64,000 bases of DNA from Scandinavium hiltneri (GTDB lineage Bacteria; Pseudomonadota; Gammaproteobacteria; Enterobacterales; Enterobacteriaceae). The position numbers and the translations under genes were made by a program. Location of the stretch: assembly GCF_024764835.1 (NCBI RefSeq), contig NZ_JALIGE010000075.1:248001-312000 (forward strand). Direction: 5' to 3'. Positions 61,030 through 64,000 of this stretch are shown here, in pieces (the first letter of the stretch is position 1; each line of letters begins with the position of its first letter). The notes under the pieces were generated by a model. It worked only from the letters and a program-made list of their open reading frames with translations, did no database searches and was not told the DNA's origin.

Positions 61030-61584
61030 ATGGAATTCGCATTTTATATTTGTGGTCTGGTCGCCATCCTGGCCACGCTACGGGTCATCACGCACACCAA
61101 TCCGGTGCATGCGTTGTTGTACCTGATCATCTCACTGCTGGCGATTGCCGGGGTGTTCTTCTCGCTCGGCGCGTACTTCGCCGGTGCGCTGGAGATTATC
61201 GTCTACGCTGGAGCCATCATGGTTCTGTTCGTATTCGTGGTGATGATGCTGAACCTGGGTGGAGCTGAAATCGAACAGGAACGCCAGTGGCTGAAGCCGC
61301 AGGTCTGGATTGGGCCTGGTGTGCTGTCCGTAATCCTGTTGGCGGTGATTGTTTACGGTATCCTGGGCGTGAGCGACCAGGGTATCGAAGGCAACGCTAT
61401 CAGCGCTAAAGAAGTCGGTATCGCCCTGTTTGGTCCGTACGTACTGGCGGTGGAGCTGGCCTCCATGCTGCTGCTGGCGGGTCTGGTTGTTGCCTTCCAC
61501 CTGGGACGCGAAGAGCGTGCCGGTGAAGTACTGAGCAACCGTTCGAACGATAGCGCGAAAAGAAAATCGGAGGAGCGCGCATGA
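61030..61584 (+). CDS. nuoJ: NuoJ, complex I subunit J
   Basis: A 184-residue membrane subunit (E. coli 184) with five helices. The third helix region GALEIIVYAGAIMVLFVFVVM is the conserved one involved in coupling. GGAG precedes its ATG and its stop overlaps the nuoK start by four bases. Confidence 0.97.
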   Translation: MEFAFYICGLVAILATLRVITHTNPVHALLYLIISLLAIAGVFFSLGAYFAGALEIIVYAGAIMVLFVFVVMMLNLGGAEIEQERQWLKPQVWIGPGVLSVILLAVIVYGILGVSDQGIEGNAISAKEVGIALFGPYVLAVELASMLLLAGLVVAFHLGREERAGEVLSNRSNDSAKRKSEERA

Positions 61585-61883
61585 TCCCCTTAACACATGG
61601 ACTGATCCTCGCCGCTGTCCTCTTCGTTCTCGGTCTGACAGGTCTGGTTATCCGCCGCAATCTGCTGTTTATGCTGATCGGTCTGGAAATCATGATTAAC
61701 GCCGCCGCGCTGGCCTTTGTGGTCGCTGGCAGCTACTGGGGCCAGACCGACGGTCAGGTAATGTATATCCTCGCTATCAGCCTTGCGGCTGCGGAGGCGA
61801 GTATTGGCCTGGCGCTGCTGCTGCAGCTCCACCGTCGCCGCCAGAACCTGAACATCGATTCAGTAAGTGAGTTGCGTGGATGA
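61581..61883 (+). CDS. nuoK: NuoK, complex I subunit K
   Basis: A 100-residue membrane subunit of three helices, the E. coli length. The membrane glutamates needed for proton movement are in LIGLEIMINAAAL and AAAEASIGLALLL. It overlaps both nuoJ and nuoL (ATGA junctions), so translation of this block is coupled. Confidence 0.97.
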   Translation: MIPLTHGLILAAVLFVLGLTGLVIRRNLLFMLIGLEIMINAAALAFVVAGSYWGQTDGQVMYILAISLAAAEASIGLALLLQLHRRRQNLNIDSVSELRG

Positions 61884-63721
61884 ACATGCTTGCCTTAACC
61901 ATCATTTTGCCATTGATTGGCTTCTTACTGCTGTCCTTCTCCCGTGGCCGTTGGTCGGAAAACGTTTCCGCCACCATCGGTATGGGGTCTGTCGGCCTGG
62001 CGGCGCTGGTTACCGCGTTTGTTGGCGTTGATTTCTTCGCTAACGGCAAACAGGCAATCAGCGTTCCACTGTGGACCTGGATGTCAGTCGGTGATTTCAA
62101 TATCGGTTTCAACCTGGTGCTGGACGGCCTGTCGCTGACCATGCTCTCCGTGGTTACCGGTGTCGGCTTCCTTATCCACATGTTCGCTTCCTGGTACATG
62201 CGCGGTGAAGAGGGTTACTCTCGCTTCTTCGCCTACACCAACCTGTTCATTGCGAGCATGGTGGTGTTGGTGCTGGGTGATAACCTGCTGCTGATGTATC
62301 TCGGCTGGGAAGGCGTGGGCCTGTGCTCCTATCTGCTGATCGGTTTCTACTACACCGATCCGAAGAATGGCGCAGCGGCAATGAAAGCGTTCGTCGTGAC
62401 CCGTGTGGGTGACGTCTTCCTCGCGTTCGCGCTGTTCATTCTCTACAACGAGCTCGGCACGCTGAACTTCCGCGAAATGGTTGAACTGGCACCTGCGCAC
62501 TTCGAAGCGGGCAACAATATGTTGACCTGGGCGACGCTGATGCTGCTGGGTGGTGCGGTGGGTAAATCTGCACAGCTGCCGTTGCAGACCTGGCTTGCGG
62601 ATGCCATGGCCGGTCCAACGCCGGTTTCTGCGCTGATCCATGCCGCGACCATGGTTACCGCGGGCGTCTACCTGATTGCCCGTACCCACGGTCTGTTCCT
62701 GATGACGCCGGAAATTCTGCATTTAGTCGGGATCGTCGGTGCGGTTACGCTGGTGCTGGCGGGTTTCGCCGCGCTGGTGCAAACCGACATCAAACGCGTA
62801 CTCGCGTACTCCACCATGAGCCAGATTGGCTACATGTTCCTGGCGCTGGGCGTACAGGCGTGGGATGCGGCGATTTTCCACCTGATGACGCACGCGTTCT
62901 TTAAAGCACTGCTGTTCCTCTCCTCCGGTTCGGTCATCCTGGCGTGTCACCACGAGCAGAACATCTTCAAGATGGGTGGCCTGCGTAAGTCGATTCCGCT
63001 GGTTTACGTCTGCTTCCTGGTCGGGGGCGCGGCGCTGTCCGCTCTGCCGCTGATTACCGCAGGCTTCTTCAGTAAGGACGAAATCCTTGCCGGTGCGATG
63101 GCTAACGGTCACGTCAATCTGATGGTGGCAGGTCTGGTGGGGGCGTTCATGACGTCGCTCTATACCTTCCGCATGATCTTCATCGTGTTCCACGGCAAAG
63201 AGCAGATCCACGCTCACGCAGGGAAGGGCATTACCCATCACCTGCCGCTGATCGTGCTGCTTGTTCTGTCCACCTTCGTTGGCGCGATGATTGTGCCACC
63301 GCTGCAGGGTGTACTGCCGCAGACGACTGAACTTGCGCATAGCCACGTACTGACGCTGGAAATCACTTCCGGGATTGTTGCGATTGCTGGCATCCTGATT
63401 GCTGCATGGCTGTGGCTGGGTAAACGTACGCTGGTTACCGCGATTGCCAACAGTGCGCCGGGCCGTCTGCTCGGAACCTGGTGGTACAACGCGTGGGGCT
63501 TCGACTGGCTGTATGACATGATTTTCGTCAAACCGTATCTGGGTATTGCGTGGCTGTTGAAACGCGATCCGCTGAACAGTCTGATGAATATCCCGGCCAT
63601 TCTTTCCCGCTTTGCAGGTAAAGGCCTGCTGGTCAGCGAGAACGGTTATCTGCGCTGGTATGTGGCATCCATGAGCATTGGCGCGGTGGTTGTTCTCGCG
63701 CTGCTGATGGTTTTGCGTTGA
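61880..63721 (+). CDS. nuoL: NuoL, proton-pumping antiporter-like subunit
   Basis: A 613-residue subunit (E. coli 613) with about 16 helices. The antiporter-type core has LGWEGVGLCSYLLIGF with its key Glu and the lysine helix GKSAQLPLQTWLADAMAGPTPVSALIHAATMV. The long C-terminal lateral helix that lies along the membrane arm is included. nuoM starts 27 bases after its stop. Confidence 0.97.
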   Translation: MNMLALTIILPLIGFLLLSFSRGRWSENVSATIGMGSVGLAALVTAFVGVDFFANGKQAISVPLWTWMSVGDFNIGFNLVLDGLSLTMLSVVTGVGFLIHMFASWYMRGEEGYSRFFAYTNLFIASMVVLVLGDNLLLMYLGWEGVGLCSYLLIGFYYTDPKNGAAAMKAFVVTRVGDVFLAFALFILYNELGTLNFREMVELAPAHFEAGNNMLTWATLMLLGGAVGKSAQLPLQTWLADAMAGPTPVSALIHAATMVTAGVYLIARTHGLFLMTPEILHLVGIVGAVTLVLAGFAALVQTDIKRVLAYSTMSQIGYMFLALGVQAWDAAIFHLMTHAFFKALLFLSSGSVILACHHEQNIFKMGGLRKSIPLVYVCFLVGGAALSALPLITAGFFSKDEILAGAMANGHVNLMVAGLVGAFMTSLYTFRMIFIVFHGKEQIHAHAGKGITHHLPLIVLLVLSTFVGAMIVPPLQGVLPQTTELAHSHVLTLEITSGIVAIAGILIAAWLWLGKRTLVTAIANSAPGRLLGTWWYNAWGFDWLYDMIFVKPYLGIAWLLKRDPLNSLMNIPAILSRFAGKGLLVSENGYLRWYVASMSIGAVVVLALLMVLR

Positions 63722-63748
63722 GTTGACAGAAAAGGAATATAGATCGCC

Positions 63749-64000
63749 ATGTTATTACCCTGGCTAATACTAATCCCGTTCATCGGCGGATTCTTATGCT
63801 GGCAGACCGAGCGCTTCGGCGTGAAGATGCCGCGCTGGATTGCGCTGATTACAATGGGACTGACGCTGGCCCTGTCCCTGCAACTGTGGTTGCAGGGCGG
63901 CTACTCTCTGACGCAAGCCACTGGCCTTCCGCAATGGCAGTCTGAATTTATTCTGCCGTGGATCCCACGCTTTGGCATCACTATCCACCTCGCACTCGAC
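63749..64000 (+). CDS. nuoM: NuoM, antiporter-like subunit (cut by the window end)
   Basis: The first 84 codons of NuoM, starting MLLPWLILIPFIGGF after AAGGAATA. The protein is about 509 residues in E. coli, so the proton channel residues lie beyond the window. It matches E. coli NuoM almost residue for residue over this part. Confidence 0.94.
   Translation, partial: MLLPWLILIPFIGGFLCWQTERFGVKMPRWIALITMGLTLALSLQLWLQGGYSLTQATGLPQWQSEFILPWIPRFGITIHLALD

Noticed and set aside
1..64000. Prophage, insertion sequence, integron or CRISPR
   Set aside because: No integrase, transposase, phage gene or regular repeat-spacer pattern was seen on either strand.
1..64000. tRNA or rRNA genes
   Set aside because: No tRNA cloverleaf or rRNA segment was recognised in the intergenic regions, all of which are short apart from those described.

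Overview
This window is chromosome of an enterobacterium (Enterobacteriaceae). Gene order and protein content follow the Escherichia coli/Salmonella backbone from yfcA to nuoM almost gene for gene, and most proteins match the lengths I remember for E. coli to within a few residues. The accessory genes fit an Enterobacter-like genus best, but the sequence alone does not fix genus or species. I see no rRNA, tRNA, CRISPR array, insertion sequence, integrase or phage gene.

Layout. (1) 1-1485: end of yfcA, then epmC and yfcL. (2) 1498-6912: a four-gene sugar-uptake island between yfcL and mnmC. It has a GH88 unsaturated glucuronyl hydrolase, a LacY-type symporter, a DUF2264 protein and a divergent AraC-type regulator, and probably uses unsaturated uronic-acid oligosaccharides. 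(3) 6899-22396: conserved housekeeping block mnmC, fabB, yfcJ, flk, pdxB, usg, truA, dedA, accD, folC, dedD, cvpA, purF, ubiX, covering tRNA modification, fatty acids, PLP, folate and purines. (4) 22398-26757: argT and hisJQMP, cationic amino acid uptake, with visible NtrC/sigma-54 signals. (5) 26794-28174: a small variable cassette with a GNAT acetyltransferase, an HTH protein and a HicA-like small protein whose promoter carries a palindrome. I know this position to be occupied by rpnB/yfcI in E. coli K-12. (6) 28358-32334: yfcH, folX, yfcG, yfcF, yfcE, yfcD. (7) 32339-37613: LacI-family regulator, an ascorbate-type PTS (IIA, IIB, IIC) and a split transketolase; the sugar is unknown. (8) 37661-39457: a secreted GH18 chitinase-like protein. 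(9) 39875-51238: pta, ackA, yfbV, yfbU, hxpA, yfbS, yfbR, alaA, lrhA. (10) 51791-64000: the nuo operon, nuoA to the start of nuoM, encoding respiratory complex I.

The most promising places for undescribed biology are the HicA-like/HTH pair with its promoter palindrome, the PTS plus split-transketolase operon, and the GH88/DUF2264 island. Assignments rest on reading the translations, motifs and neighbourhoods from memory of these families; no database search was run.
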